In this document: positions 46,070-57,900 of the stretch, in pieces
Numbering within the stretch: position 1 is the stretch's first letter
How the letters are laid out: each line of letters starts with the position of its first letter
NCBI GenBank assembly: GCA_013115125.1
Contig: JABANN010000149.1
Coordinates: forward strand, 1-61,447
DNA length: 61,447 nucleotides
Direction of reading: 5' to 3'
From: Perkinsus olseni
Taxonomy: Eukaryota; Perkinsozoa; Perkinsida
The notes under the pieces: model-generated
What the model was told of the DNA's origin: nothing
Databases searched by the model: none
What the model saw: only the letters and a program-made list of their open reading frames with translations
Made by a program: the position numbers and the translations under genes

Positions 46070-46381
46070 GGTGATACAGAGATATAGCTAGGACGAAACC
46101 AAAAGAATGAGAACTCCCTGGGTATTCTGCTTCAGCATTCTTGGGAAACTAAACACCAATGAGACAGGGGATCGGAAGGATACTTTGATGACACTCGACC
46201 ACATAAGTAGTCTGTTAATGTGAATGCTACACGACAATACAGCTATAGGCCACTATATCTCAAAGCGCGTAGAAACAAAAAAATAGCAGGTAATAGTACC
46301 AGAATTCCAATGGTCGAAAGACCGTGGTCTTTACAGAAGAGAGTCATACCGCTCTATCCCATTCTTGTGACAAGAATCTTG

Positions 46382-47731
46382 TCACTCCATTGCGAATGCG
46401 AGGCGTGTAAGTACCGATATAATGCTGATACTAACAAATATTTGCGAGAGAGCCATGAAAAAATGAAGGTCATCATCATGTCCCTGAAAACTAGGCTGAG
46501 CCTCCCGGGACCGAACGAAGTGAATCAAGGCTGTCAAACAGGCTGCGGCGAGAACACCTCCGGAGAGTCTATGATGCCTGCTATGCCAGGGGCATAACCG
46601 CAGAGCTCGACAACTAGGGAAGAGGGCAATTGCACCACATACCACATCCGGAAACACCGCAACGACAACGGCTGTCGCGAAGCGTCCCGTGATGAAAGCG
46701 GTCAAAGTCGATGGTATTATAGAGACTATCGTCAACCTCAACGCGAAAGGGATTCCACCCAAGTTGCCACTCAAGGCTTTCGCTAAGGGTGCAACATACT
46801 TATCGAAGTTACGATAGCTGCCATGGAGCTCCCGAATATGCGCCAGAAGAGCGTCTTGATCAGATTGCAACGAGCATTTGAGCTTTCCCACTCTATTGAC
46901 GATACCTCCCTTCCAATACCCTTCACATATCGGGTGGAAGTAGTAAATAACATATGATGTATTGAGAATAGAGAATAGCGCATCGATCACTATAGTGGGG
47001 ACACAATCATCCAACAGATCATGACCGATCCAGAAAGCTAACGATGTGGTGAAGAAGAAAGCAGCGAACTCAATGCTGCGCAGCGTCCAAATCTCAACTT
47101 TATCTAGCCCATGTCCTTTTACAAAAATTGCGAGCTCGAACATACACCATAAACGGGACTGACATGATTCATCCCACATCGACACGAACCTCTTGGAGCA
47201 AGCGAGGTACTCGGGTATGGCCTGGATACACTTGGCCTTCTCACGAGGATCGTCTTGCGGTATACAACAGCGATCAAAGAACACTCGACAGGAGCTGGAT
47301 ATACGCCCCAAACGTAGACAAGAGAAAAGAATGATGCATGACATGATAACACATAGATGTACTTGCAAACGGCAGTACCGGCAGAGAAACCAACACACCA
47401 ACCATGTTAGCACTACCGCCCTTTCCGTGTTGTAGCGTACAGCGAGTGCAGCAATCTTCAAGAGGCTGTTAGTCTCCCAAGCATGACTCAGGAATAGATC
47501 ATAGTGTTCAGTCACCGTAGCCTTCCTGCTCAGAGTATCCCATACTTGGGAAGCAACATCAGACGTCGCCCAAGGCCATTCCCACAATAGGTGATCCAAT
47601 TCGACTGCTTGGAACAAGGGCAACGAGTCGTCTTCGGAAGAGTCTAACACGCTTGAGGGATCCTCTTCGGATACACTCGACGAGGCCTCGGTTGAGCCGA
47701 ACATACGATCGTGATTGATCGGTATAATCAA
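46382..47731 (-). CDS. TIR-like multi-pass membrane protein, copy C (intact)
   Basis: A 449-aa intronless frame. Residues 1-45 are acidic, then LLWEWPW. A TIR-like core follows: EHYDLFLSHAW (about 76-85, like the plant YDVFLSF strand), CRVFFDRCCIPQDD (148-161), and AIPEYLACSKRFVSMWD with SRLWCMFELAIF (171-203). This last parallels the plant TIR SxWCLxEL motif, whose Glu is the NADase residue; here it is Glu199. A predicted pair of hydrophobic helices (about 104-120 and 124-140) lies inside this core, between its first strand and the FFDR strand. More helices follow at about 221-240, 244-265, 327-360, 390-407 and 423-446. TIR relationship and enzyme activity are inference. It is the only copy of the three without a disruption. 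Confidence 0.75.
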   Translation of the reverse strand: MIIPINHDRMFGSTEASSSVSEEDPSSVLDSSEDDSLPLFQAVELDHLLWEWPWATSDVASQVWDTLSRKATVTEHYDLFLSHAWETNSLLKIAALAVRYNTERAVVLTWLVCWFLCRYCRLQVHLCVIMSCIILFSCLRLGRISSSCRVFFDRCCIPQDDPREKAKCIQAIPEYLACSKRFVSMWDESCQSRLWCMFELAIFVKGHGLDKVEIWTLRSIEFAAFFFTTSLAFWIGHDLLDDCVPTIVIDALFSILNTSYVIYYFHPICEGYWKGGIVNRVGKLKCSLQSDQDALLAHIRELHGSYRNFDKYVAPLAKALSGNLGGIPFALRLTIVSIIPSTLTAFITGRFATAVVVAVFPDVVCGAIALFPSCRALRLCPWHSRHHRLSGGVLAAACLTALIHFVRSREAQPSFQGHDDDLHFFMALSQIFVSISIISVLTRLAFAME

Positions 47732-48475
47732 CCCTGGCAGTCAGACGAATCAAACCCGATACTCGATGATAACACAAGACGAATAAGCAGTGATAGAGTT
47801 CATTCGATTAGCGACTGCGGAGGGGATGGCGAGCAGCGAGTCCAAGCTTGGTAAACCGCTTAACCGGTTTTCTAGCATCCGAGCTGCCATTCCTTACCAG
47901 AACAAAGCCAGCATGATGGGCCTGTGGATATACACGATGGACGTGGATTTCTCAATGACACACGGCGCTTCCCATAGGACCTTCTCTCTAATCCCGCGTC
48001 ACCATCGTGAGCTATCGCACGCACAGCACGCGATGCTAAACTCCATGCTTCTCACGCTGGAAGGATGCAGAGGTGAGTTCTGCGATGAAAGATATGCAGG
48101 AATATATACTAGAATTCAGGTCCGCGAGGAGATCCACCGGCCTCGAACACGAACCACCCCCCCCTCCCCTCAACTAGAGTCACATAGCGCGAGTGATAAC
48201 AAGAGTGGGATGAATGTAATGAAAGCAGTGGGTGGGATCTCCAGACCAAGTATGGTGACCACAATACCCACATTTAATAATCATTGATAGAGCCCATTAC
48301 CGGGTCTTAAGGAGAGCCTGCCAAAGCTGCTCTGGTAGACAGAAACGAATGAAGCTGCGGTAAGCATGCAGGCACAGGCGCACTGCTAGACGATAAGTGA
48401 TATAAGACATGGTTTCTTAGAACCGTAGTCGCTCTGCACTGGCCGATGCAGTTGTCGCAATAGCCACAGAACCTT
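47732..48475. other. Stretch between TIR-like copy C and the next gene
   Basis: A 165-codon plus frame (47790-48287) is open but has no recognisable composition or domain and overlaps the likely promoter of copy C. Nothing else recognised. Confidence 0.35.
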
Positions 48476-49486
48476 TCAGAGAGTAACCAAATTCTCGCCA
48501 GTCTGTGTATAGCGATAGAGCACGTCAATATCGACGATCTCGGTGCCGCCTTGTGGGTTCAGAGATATCATCCTGATCACACCATCGGTCGCGCATTCCA
48601 AAGATGCCCCTGTAGTGCCGATATCACAACAGGCTAGTTCCTTAGTGGAATCCACATCGACCAGCCGAAGCTTCGACCCTTCAACCATGCATAATATCCC
48701 ATCTAAATGTGGAAGGAAGCGGAAGTGCGTTCCGCCCCGAGTACTCGGGACCTTCAGTTGCGATTTAACTGCTCCAGTGTCGTCGACCGTGGCTACTACC
48801 AATTCCAATCGAGGATGTCCCTTGCAAGGGCTAAGGTAAGCAACCCTTCGCATTACTCCCCTGGCAGCGTGCTCGACATCAAAGGAATATAAAAAAACTA
48901 CTTCTTCGCCTTCCAACTTTACCTTCTCGAACTTACCGGACTCCAAGTTGATCGCGCAGAGGTTTCTACTGATACTGCGACCATCAGCACAGCCAACGTA
49001 GAGGGTGGAGCCAAGCAAGCGAGTTCTGTAAAGCGAGGCCGACTTCGGAACATCTGCTTCGATCGGCTGCATTCGGGATCCGCTGAGCTGGAAGACAGTG
49101 TTGGTGTTATCAGCATGATAGATCTTCGTCACTCCGTCAGTGCACAGCGACGACTGCCATGCATCCGAAAGTCCCGAGTCCGATTCGAAGATCACCTCGC
49201 CGGGAGCCGAGAGATCATCCTCGCTCAGAGCAACTATCTTGAATTTGCCCATCTCAGCAGAGTGTCTCAAGCCAATGATCTCTCCGTCACATTTCCCTAT
49301 GATCGCATGGATACTGGTAGGCTTCCTGGTAGCCACTCTCAACCCGCACGGTTTACGCAGGCCCAAGAAGGTCCATGTCAACGACTTGAGGCCGTCGAGA
49401 TCCATATGCTCGGCATTCAGGGCGAACAACGCATCGATCATCGCCGTATCTCCAGCCAGGCTCTCAGGTACTGTAGAAGGAACCAT
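48476..49486 (-). CDS. Uncharacterised intronless 336-aa protein
   Basis: A single frame, MVPSTVPESLAGDTAMIDAL to ...TGENLVTL, with no signal peptide or membrane helix. The sequence is rich in short beta-prone strings spaced at 40-50 residues (IIGLRHSAEMGKFKIVAL, STLYVGCADGRS, RVAYLSPCKGHPRLELVVAT, ILCMVEGSKLRLVDV), which suggests a beta-propeller-like fold. No WD or Kelch signature is visible. The coding nature is supported by length and coherent composition. The function is unknown. Confidence 0.7.
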   Translation of the reverse strand: MVPSTVPESLAGDTAMIDALFALNAEHMDLDGLKSLTWTFLGLRKPCGLRVATRKPTSIHAIIGKCDGEIIGLRHSAEMGKFKIVALSEDDLSAPGEVIFESDSGLSDAWQSSLCTDGVTKIYHADNTNTVFQLSGSRMQPIEADVPKSASLYRTRLLGSTLYVGCADGRSISRNLCAINLESGKFEKVKLEGEEVVFLYSFDVEHAARGVMRRVAYLSPCKGHPRLELVVATVDDTGAVKSQLKVPSTRGGTHFRFLPHLDGILCMVEGSKLRLVDVDSTKELACCDIGTTGASLECATDGVIRMISLNPQGGTEIVDIDVLYRYTQTGENLVTL

Positions 49487-49678
49487 GATAAAATGCTGAT
49501 GGAGTTTCGTGAAATGACAATGCGTCGTTGGGGGCGAACGCTAATGCCTACGAAAAAGTTTGATTCAAAATTCCTTTCGCTCCGCCTAGCCAAATTTGCA
49601 GCGCTTTATCGATCAGCCGATCGATAATCTCTCACCCGATTTCATACTCGTGTTCGAATATTGTAAATGAATTGCCAT

Positions 49679-51620
49679 CTGGGTATGATGATTAGATTTT
49701 CCCGCTGATCTTACTCAGCCGTGGGGATACTCCAATCTTTCATGTCAAGCTCAACAGATCTGACCCAAATTGGAAGTGCAATACATGTCGTTGATGAGTT
49801 ACCATTGTTACACACTCTGACACCGGACTCCTCGGAGTTGAGGGTGGAGATAAAACTTTAGCGGATTTCGCTGAGGCACTTTAATGCCTGATGAATGATG
49901 ATTTAACGCCTATTGCTAACCCATGTCTTCCGACTACTACGTGGGGTGGAACTGCGTCATTTATCTGACATTCAACTTCAATGTGCATGCATGTGATGAC
50001 TGAAAAATCGCTATACCCAAGTCCCTGATTCTTGATGAGACTTTTGCACGTCAGTCTGATGCACTCACTGTTATTTCCGGCTATGTCTGCTTTGCCGCAC
50101 TGCGTCCTCTCATGGTGTCTCTGTGGCTTTGCGGATGACTTCGGCCGGTAGATTGATCGCACTTTGAGCATCATCGGCGTTTTGCCGACGTTCATGTGCA
50201 TGCGTGAGCCTTAAGTCCACCATCATGTGTTCCCTCCTCTTCACTGTAGGGTAAGCGGAACACACCGCCGGTTAGACGCTGTCGTTATTGATGGTGATCG
50301 AGTCATACTTGCGCTATACCCTACCTTTACCCAAGGATAATTGCCGTGGTTGCTTCGAGTCAACCTAACGGTCCAGACACCTTGGAAAATTACTCAGTTT
50401 CTCCAGCGCTGGGGGGTTTGGCTGCCTCGTGCAGTTCCACATCCTCTCACGCCGCTTCCTCTTGTGGTAGAGTTTGAGCAGTTCATGGGTTTGCTACAGC
50501 TTTGCTGTTGTCGCCTGTGATGACTACTTTTGATTGGTAGTGAGAATTCTTCTCGCTTGTGACCACTTCTATTTGTTTTGATTGCTGAGACAAAAGGATT
50601 AAGGCACTGTAACGCTCGCGCGGTATCTATCTGAGGGTACTAGTGCATTTCCCAACTGTGCCATAGCGAACTGTGTATGCTTACCGAGGTTGCCTCCTGT
50701 GGCAACCAAGGTCCTTAGTACTCAGATATCTCCAGGATTCGCTTGAATTATTGTTTGGCTCTCGGTCAGTGTCCTCATTCGGTATCAACCCAGCATGAGT
50801 TCACTCAATCAGTCCGTGCTCGAGTCAGACGTTTAGACTGTTGAAGGCACTGTAACGCTCGCGCGGTATCAAACTGAGGGTACTAGTGCATTTCCCAACT
50901 GTGCCATAGCAAACTGTGTATGCTTACCGAGGCTGCCTCCTGTGGCAGCTAAGGTCCTTAGTACTCGGATAACTTCAGGAGAAGTAGTCTCAAGATTCAA
51001 CCCTACCTGGGCACTGCCTAGTGGACAGGAGATTGTTCTCATTCCGAGTTCAACTGGAGTATCCCTGCATGTGTGCCTGTGAGCGTGTGAGTGAACTGGA
51101 ATCACACTAGCTGGTATCAGTTTTTTGACTCTTGACACGAACAGGTGATATGATAATTGTGGTGCTCTCAAAACGACAGTCAGCATTATTTGCCTTCTGG
51201 GTGTGATGATTAGATTTTCCCGCTGATCTTACTCAGCCGTGGGGATACTCCAATCTTTCATGTCAAGCTCAACAGATCTGACCCATATTAGAAGTGCAAT
51301 ACATGTCGTTGATGAGTTACCATTGTTACACACTCTGACACCGGACTCCTCGGAGTCAAGGGTGGAGATAAAACTTTAGCGGATTTCGCTGAGGAAATTT
51401 AATGCCTGATGCATGATGATTTAACGCCTGTTGCTAACCCATGTCTTCCAGTCTCTTGGGACGGGAGTTCGTTCACATTTTGATTTCGGTGGGAATGCTC
51501 CCGCATGTTCGCGCATGAGCGTGTAAGTGAACTTGAATCACAAGTGCTCAGTATCTTGACATGTGACATGAGCAGGCAACATGATAATTGTGATGCTCTG
51601 TGAATGACAGTCAACATAAA
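49679..51620. repeat. Composite non-coding direct repeats
   Basis: A segment of about 250 bp at 49679-49930 recurs almost unchanged at 51197-51450 (both contain GATTAGATTTTCCCGCTGAT). A 130-bp segment at 50600-50735 recurs at 50843-50978 (AAGGCACTGTAACGCTCGCG). A looser pair links 51040-51190 with 51480-51620. All are direct. The interior has no gene-like frame. The outer pair about 1.5 kb apart could be the ends of an old non-autonomous element or simply nested tandem duplications; no family can be named. Confidence 0.65.
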
Positions 51621-51626
51621 GGACCC

Positions 51627-54600
51627 CTAGGATTGCTTCTGTTGTTGCAATAGCTTGTCGCTGAGAATTGATATCTTCTTCTCCACCGACGCCCAGTCAG
51701 GCGGGGGCATATCAGCGAGGAGGCCCGTGGTCTCCAAGTCGACTTGCTGCTCGAGGCAGTCGTTGCACTCATCTAGTAACGCACTAACCTACCAACAAGG
51801 ATGAAGTTGAAGCGATGATCACTTCATACGAAATCATGCGGCTTACGTCTCTTGCGCTCTCCTTTGGATTATTTCCGTAGTTGAAAAGCAGCTTCCACGC
51901 TGGAATGTTGAGCAGAGTGAGGGAAACGGTCACCAACAGGCTGACCAGTATCTGAAACAACATTGGCACAATCAGTAAGAACAGGGGTGAAGTGAGGGAC
52001 TCACGTCCATGGTGTAGTGAGCGCGAGAAATCACCACTACAGCGACAGAAGGGACGACAGCAACCAGCAAAACACAGGTGGCAAGGGTTTTCCTTCGGAC
52101 TGGACCGTACACTACGAACGCGATGGCTAGCAAGCACGGTAGTGAAATGAATGCTGCGTGGCCTGAGTACCTGCACGATGGATGATGAGTCAATGAGGTA
52201 GAAGAGAGAACGGCTACATCATATCGTTGCAGTAGACCGCCGTGATTATGTCACCAAAAAGAGCGCCTTCCGGCTTCTTGTAGCACATCGGTATTTGGGT
52301 GATACTTGTCGGCACTGGCAACACCGTCCATGGCTGAGGAGATGCAGGCCTCTAGAAATGAATGATCTCTTGATGTGGGTACTTACCACTATGAGGGCTC
52401 GTAGGAAGTAGGCGAAGCCCAGCAGCTGCGCATACTTCGATAGGAATCTGGTCTTATCAGGCGTGACCAACCAGAGCAGAAAGCCTACTAGTGCCCAGAT
52501 GCCGGTGGCAAAGTCCGCCACCTGAAAGACGCTCCGTTGTAGGGATTCTTCCGTGAAGTAGGTTGTACCTCATAGGAAGCGTATGTGATTGCAAGGTGGT
52601 TGAGGACTATGTCGTCCAGGTCCGCACGGCCGAGGGGACGATCGACGCTCCAGAAACGTTCGTTCAGAGGAAACCCTCGAACTCGAGTCCAGTACCTACA
52701 CGATGTCAACAACGTCGAAGATGCTCAACGGTATCGTCACAGGTGCGAAGGAGATGACGAACAGCCTGACTGTGCAACAGCGGCCCCCGGTACGTCACGC
52801 CAACGATGCCTGTCATACCCAGCAATCCATGTAGATGCCAGAGAGAAGGCCAAGAACATTAGGCTAATGACTATATGCCAGATCTTGGCGTGGAATGGTA
52901 GGCGGTCGAGCTGGGCGTCAGTGAGCTTCGCTCGATCTTTGTGGTAAGCTCCGCGAGTCCCGACCCTAAGAGAGCGGCCTTGCCGATCAATACAACGAGC
53001 TAAAGGGAAGCTTACCAGATGACCATTATGGAGGCAAAAAGGTCGATATAGACCACCATGGTGGACAGGAGGATGCTGACGCCCGCACCGCCCGACTTGT
53101 GGACGTACTCCGCGAAAACGAGCATAGCGTTAAGATTAGACGGATTGCTACTGAAAAGGGCCGCAAGCAGGTATGACCCTGTCAGGAGGGCTGAGGGTTT
53201 CCTTACTTCCCAGGATTGAAGGCTGCACGTATCGGGTCGCCTGGCGAGGTACGACAGGCTATTGCGTAGGCAGCAATATGAGAGGTCAAGTCATGGCGGA
53301 AGGATGTCGCCAGGGCGGTCGAGAGGAAGAGCAGCACTCCGCCGAGCATGATCAGCCTGAAGTACGACTGGAGCTCGAGGAGAAGTCCAGGCCTACCAAT
53401 GGGGACCATAGTCCATGACGAAGGAGATAAAGTCTGTGTTCTTGCTCCTGTGTAGAAGTAGCGATCGAGGCGGACGGCGCATGGCGATCTGAAAGGGATC
53501 GTTAAGGATGTAGTGTTCGAGCCAACTCTCAATGACCATGATGCGACCGCGAAGCGGTACATCTGAAGCTGCTAGGAAACAGGATAATGAGTGCTTCTAG
53601 CGGGCCTTGGAGACGTGGCCATCTGGAGGTACCTTACCAGCATTGTGAACGCCACAGCATGGCAGGTCAGGGCGGATATTTCCAGCACTCGGTTGAGGAA
53701 GGACACTGCGGAAAACTGATAATGAGATAGCTGATTCCCGTCACACCGAGGGTCGCACATGAAACGAAGAAGACTCACATCTCTGAGGGTTTCCACCCCG
53801 AGCCCGCTGTTAGTCTGGATCTGGGCTAGTCCCAGCTCCGATAGGCTCAATGCGATGCCGCTGACTGAGTCGCTCTTACGCTCTGTGGCACACCGCTGGC
53901 CATCAATCTCGCACTGGGCGAGGGTCGAGTACCTCACAGAAGGAGTGTTTATTAAACACTGTTTAATGATGGGCAGAGGTAACCCTGCCACCAACGACCG
54001 CCGTTATATAGTGGGCTCGAGTCGAGTCACTCGACCATCGAGGGTTGAACAGCTGATTACCACGTACCTCGCAATCATCGGCCGCCCTTCTTTCCCTTTC
54101 AAAGGGCATATGTCCCCATCTTCGGGTGAATTATACCGCAGAGTCTGATAGCCGCCATGCGAGGCCTGTCAACGCGGAGCATCTCATCTCTTAGACAGCA
54201 GCCCCTAGGCCCTTCGAGCCCTCACAGGTATATCAATCGTCAACGGCCTGGATTGGCCAGACAGTCCTTTGAACGTCATGGATCCACCCTCAATGCTGTG
54301 TATGTCGTCTACGACTACTGAGGTCGTTAGAAGCGCCAAAGATACGAAAATCGCGATGATGTACCTGAGGGGACCTCAGAGTGGGCCAGAATTGTTTGGA
54401 ACGCGAGTCCGTGAACCGAATTTCTATCGGCTCATGAAGAGCTCCCATTGTTAGATCGATGAATCACTCTGAGCAGTGGCCACCAGATGCTCACCCCAGG
54501 CCGTAAATAACAGCCCATTTGTATGTCAGACCCAAGTGGCCACTGTCGTCGGTCTCGGAGTCACGGGTGATGATGAATGTTCGGGGTTTACTCCTTATAT

Positions 54601-54740
54601 CGGGGCCCAAACATGGCAAACCTACAACGCTCAAGAATGGCAGATTGAAGCGAGCAAAGCGGCGATTGAGCTCTCTCACAAAGTTTGTCCGTGATACTGT
54701 CAGCCCAGCGGCCAAAGGCTTCCCATTTAGAAGAAGACAT
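51627..54740 (-). CDS. PAP2/sphingomyelin-synthase-like membrane protein, copy 1 (multi-exon)
   Basis: Begins MSSSKWEAFGRWADSITDKL (54740). Membrane exons include IIAIFVSLALLTTSVVVDDI, SYFRLIMLGGVLLFLSTALA, and LLSTMVVYIDLFASIMVIW. Then come QLDRLPFHAKIWHIVISLMF, DRPLGRADLDDIVLNHL, and LLWLVTPDKTRFLSKYAQLL. The catalytic half has GDIITAVYCNDMM, YSGHAAFISLPCLLAIAFVV and SRAHYTMDV, matching the SGHT and RxHYTxDV motifs of PAP2 phosphatase/sphingomyelin-synthase enzymes with their His-His-Asp residues. The tail, PPPDWASVEKKISILSDKLL, ends at 51627 and is a short coiled coil. The large N-terminal multi-pass half is an extension of the usual SMS size. The substrate is unknown, most likely a lipid phosphate or phosphocholine. 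Confidence 0.72.
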
Positions 54741-54906
54741 GGTAGTCGAGCAGAAGCTCTTCGATAAGAGGCCTACAAGGAGTCGTTACATCACCTCAGC
54801 CTTGCGCTCCTCGTGTGACCAGCCCAGGTCTGTTACAGAACCCAACGCCACAATCCATGTAGGCACAAGTACTATGTACACGAGCAGCTACATGTGAAGC
54901 CCAAGG

Positions 54907-57900
54907 TCAGGGACCCAGCCTCAGTTTAACTTTGTCACTGAGGTCCGATATTCTCTTCTCGATCGAAACCCAATCGGGTTTATCTTCGTCGTCATCGTCC
55001 AAGAAAGCCGTGGTGCTGTTGGAGTCGTCATCAGAAAGGTAGTCGTGCGCTTCCGCAAGCAGATCAGAAACCTGAGAACGATCACGATCGAGATCGAATG
55101 CACTCCAATACGACTCCCCAATTGTCGCTGGCTATTCCAGTTCTGGGAGTTCGCGCCGCCGTACCTTCCCGAACCGGTTGGGTGCGCCCCTTCCGTAGTC
55201 GAAGAGCAGCTCCCAAGCGGGAATATTGAGCAGGACAAAACACGAGCTGACCACCACACTCACAAGAATCTACAAGGGAAGAAATGGCCAAGTCCATGAC
55301 CTAAGTCGACTAGCGTTTCTTTAGGCTACATCAATAGAATAGTGTCCGCGGGCTATGACGATCAAGAACACGCAGGGAATAGCAACCGCTGCGAGCATCA
55401 GCCATGCCAAGAGCTTGCGTTTGATGGGCCCGTATTGGACAAAGGCGAGTGCGATGAAGATCGGGATACAGATGAAGGCTGCGTGCCCCGAGTACCTACC
55501 AGGATGCACAGCTTCACCGAAGGTGATGGCAGGGAATGAGGAGCTCTCAACGAGACCTCACATCATATCGTTGCAGAATATGATCGTAATGATATCGCCG
55601 AATATTCTATTCCCGGGCGTCTCGAAGCATTCGGGGAACTGCAAGACGCTGAAGGGGGCGGGGAGAACCGTCCATGGCTGAGGAGTAATCATCGATTACC
55701 GAACCGAACATGCTCGGCTCCTTACCATGATAATTGCCCTGAGGAGATATCCCAAACCCACGAGTTGTAGATACTTCGATAGAAAGCGAGTTTTGTCTGG
55801 GGTCACAAGCCAAACTAGAAAAGCTATCAGCAGAGCGATAGCAGTAGCGAAGTCGGCGATCTGAACAGAAACGAGAGGCCGGCCATGAGAGCCTGATCAC
55901 TATCGATTGATCGCGCTAAGTCAGTGAAGAGATGTCACTGATGCTGCGGCTCCTGTGCTCCAGACTCACATCAAAGGACGCATAGGTGTAACCTAGGCGG
56001 TTCAGCAGGATATCATCAAGGTCGGCTCTCCCAGTTGGACGATCAATACTCCAAAATTGAACATTAAGGAAATATCCGCGACGGCGAACAGAATACCTGC
56101 ATCCAAAAAGGACAGAAATCTCACATGCAACAGCTGGAATGGTCTAGTTGGTTATGACGACTGCCTAACACGCAGTAGGTCCCGAGTTCGATTCTCGGTT
56201 CCAGTCTTTAACATAAACAAGTCAGCCTTCTTCTAGCCTCTTTCTTGAGGCCATAAGTATCTCGGTGAAGAAGGTCACGCGTGAGACTCAACTCACCCGG
56301 CAGCTGTTGTGCAGACCAACGAGAAGATGAAGAAAGCGAAGCTCAGCCATGCGTTCCAGATTTTGGAATAGAAGGGCAGCCGATCGAGCTGTGAGTCGGA
56401 AAGATGCGTCCGGTGGCTGCTATATGCTCCGCGGGTGCCAGCCCTGAGGAGTCAACCAGGTCGCACTCGGGGCCTTCCGAGAAAGAATCCGAAACACCGA
56501 CTCAAGGTTCAGCACAACTCAGCCCAGCTCAAGTCGCTGTTAGCAGAAGGTTTCTAAAGAAAAGCTTCCGATGCAGAGCACGAAGAACGTAGAACTACTC
56601 CAACGGCATGTGAAAGACGTGAAAACATGACGGTATGTTCATTAGTCTTACCAAATAACGAGCAATGCTGCGAGCACGTCGATTAGGATGACGACATAGA
56701 GGAGTTGCATGCTCAATCCGCTGGTGCTTGAATGATGTACGTACTTGGCAAACACAACCATCGCATCGAGCTTCGCCGGTTTGTTCCTAGAACAACGGGC
56801 ATTCCAACCGGAAGCGAAGTTGTGACCACCCCACCCCTGGGGAAGGAACGCCTTAGTGAGGGGGTCGCCAGGAGAACTGTGACAATGGATAGCGTAAGCG
56901 GCGATGTGAGAGGTGAGGGAGTGACGGAAGGACGCTCGCAGACCATTGGAGACCAGCAGCACCACTCCGGCGAAGAGAACTAACCTGAGAAAGCAGGAAT
57001 TCCGCCGACCACCAACAAGGAGAGTTTTGGGCAACGAAGAGGTGCTAGAATAACGCAAAGCAGTGCAGCCCCTATGATCGCACGCTTAGAGCCTAACCTG
57101 TCGGGAATATAGAGAACTAACTCCCATTCTGTGGGAGTAAAAGACTCAATACTTTCAGCGACCATCAACGGGATATTTCAACACTCACGAGCACATCGAC
57201 GCGGCTTACCAATTGGGCGAGTAGTCAGTAAAGTAAGCCCAAACATTGCCTCCAGAGTTCTTATGTAAAAGCAGAGTTCTGGGGCTCCGACGTACGAGAA
57301 CCTGTCAGGCAGACTCAGTGATACGTAGAAATAACCTTGCCTCTGTTGCCTCACCAGAATCACAAAGGCCAGCCCATGAGCCACCAGGGCCATAATGTCG
57401 AGGACTCGACTTATATCCGAGACGAATGCTAGCTGAGAGAACAGACGCGTGACCACAGTGGGCAGTTCATCAGGACCACAAATTCACTACATTCGCAAAG
57501 GTTTCGCTGCCCAAGTCGCTGTTCGTCTCTGTCCCGGCTAAGCCCAATTCTGAGAGGCTGAGAGCCAGCCGACTCAACGAGTCGTGGTTCCTTTCTTCTC
57601 CACAGGATTTGGGGTTCGACTCGCATACAGCTAGCTCTCGGTACCTGAACGAAAACCCCAGGATACCTGTAAGCCGCGTACAATTTCAGAGACAGCGTGT
57701 CCGAGTGGTTAAGGAGGTGGACTCGAAATCCACTAGGCTCTGCCTGCGCAGGTTCGAATCCTGCCGCTGTCGGATGTTCTCTCCCATAATTTCTTAAACC
57801 CTCTCCTGGCAGTGATCGACTACGGCCCATCGACGAAAGTGAAATTCGGGGGAAAAGAGGAATCTTTCACCCCCGCACAACGAAAACGGCTTAGATCCCG

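Noticed and set aside
47790-48287. 165-codon plus-strand frame
   Set aside because: No recognisable domain or composition, overlaps the divergent promoter region of TIR-like copy C, and no paralogue is seen at copies A or B.
49679-51620. Calling the direct repeats an LTR element
   Set aside because: No coding interior, primer-binding-like site or family hallmark could be seen, so only 'direct repeats' is supported.
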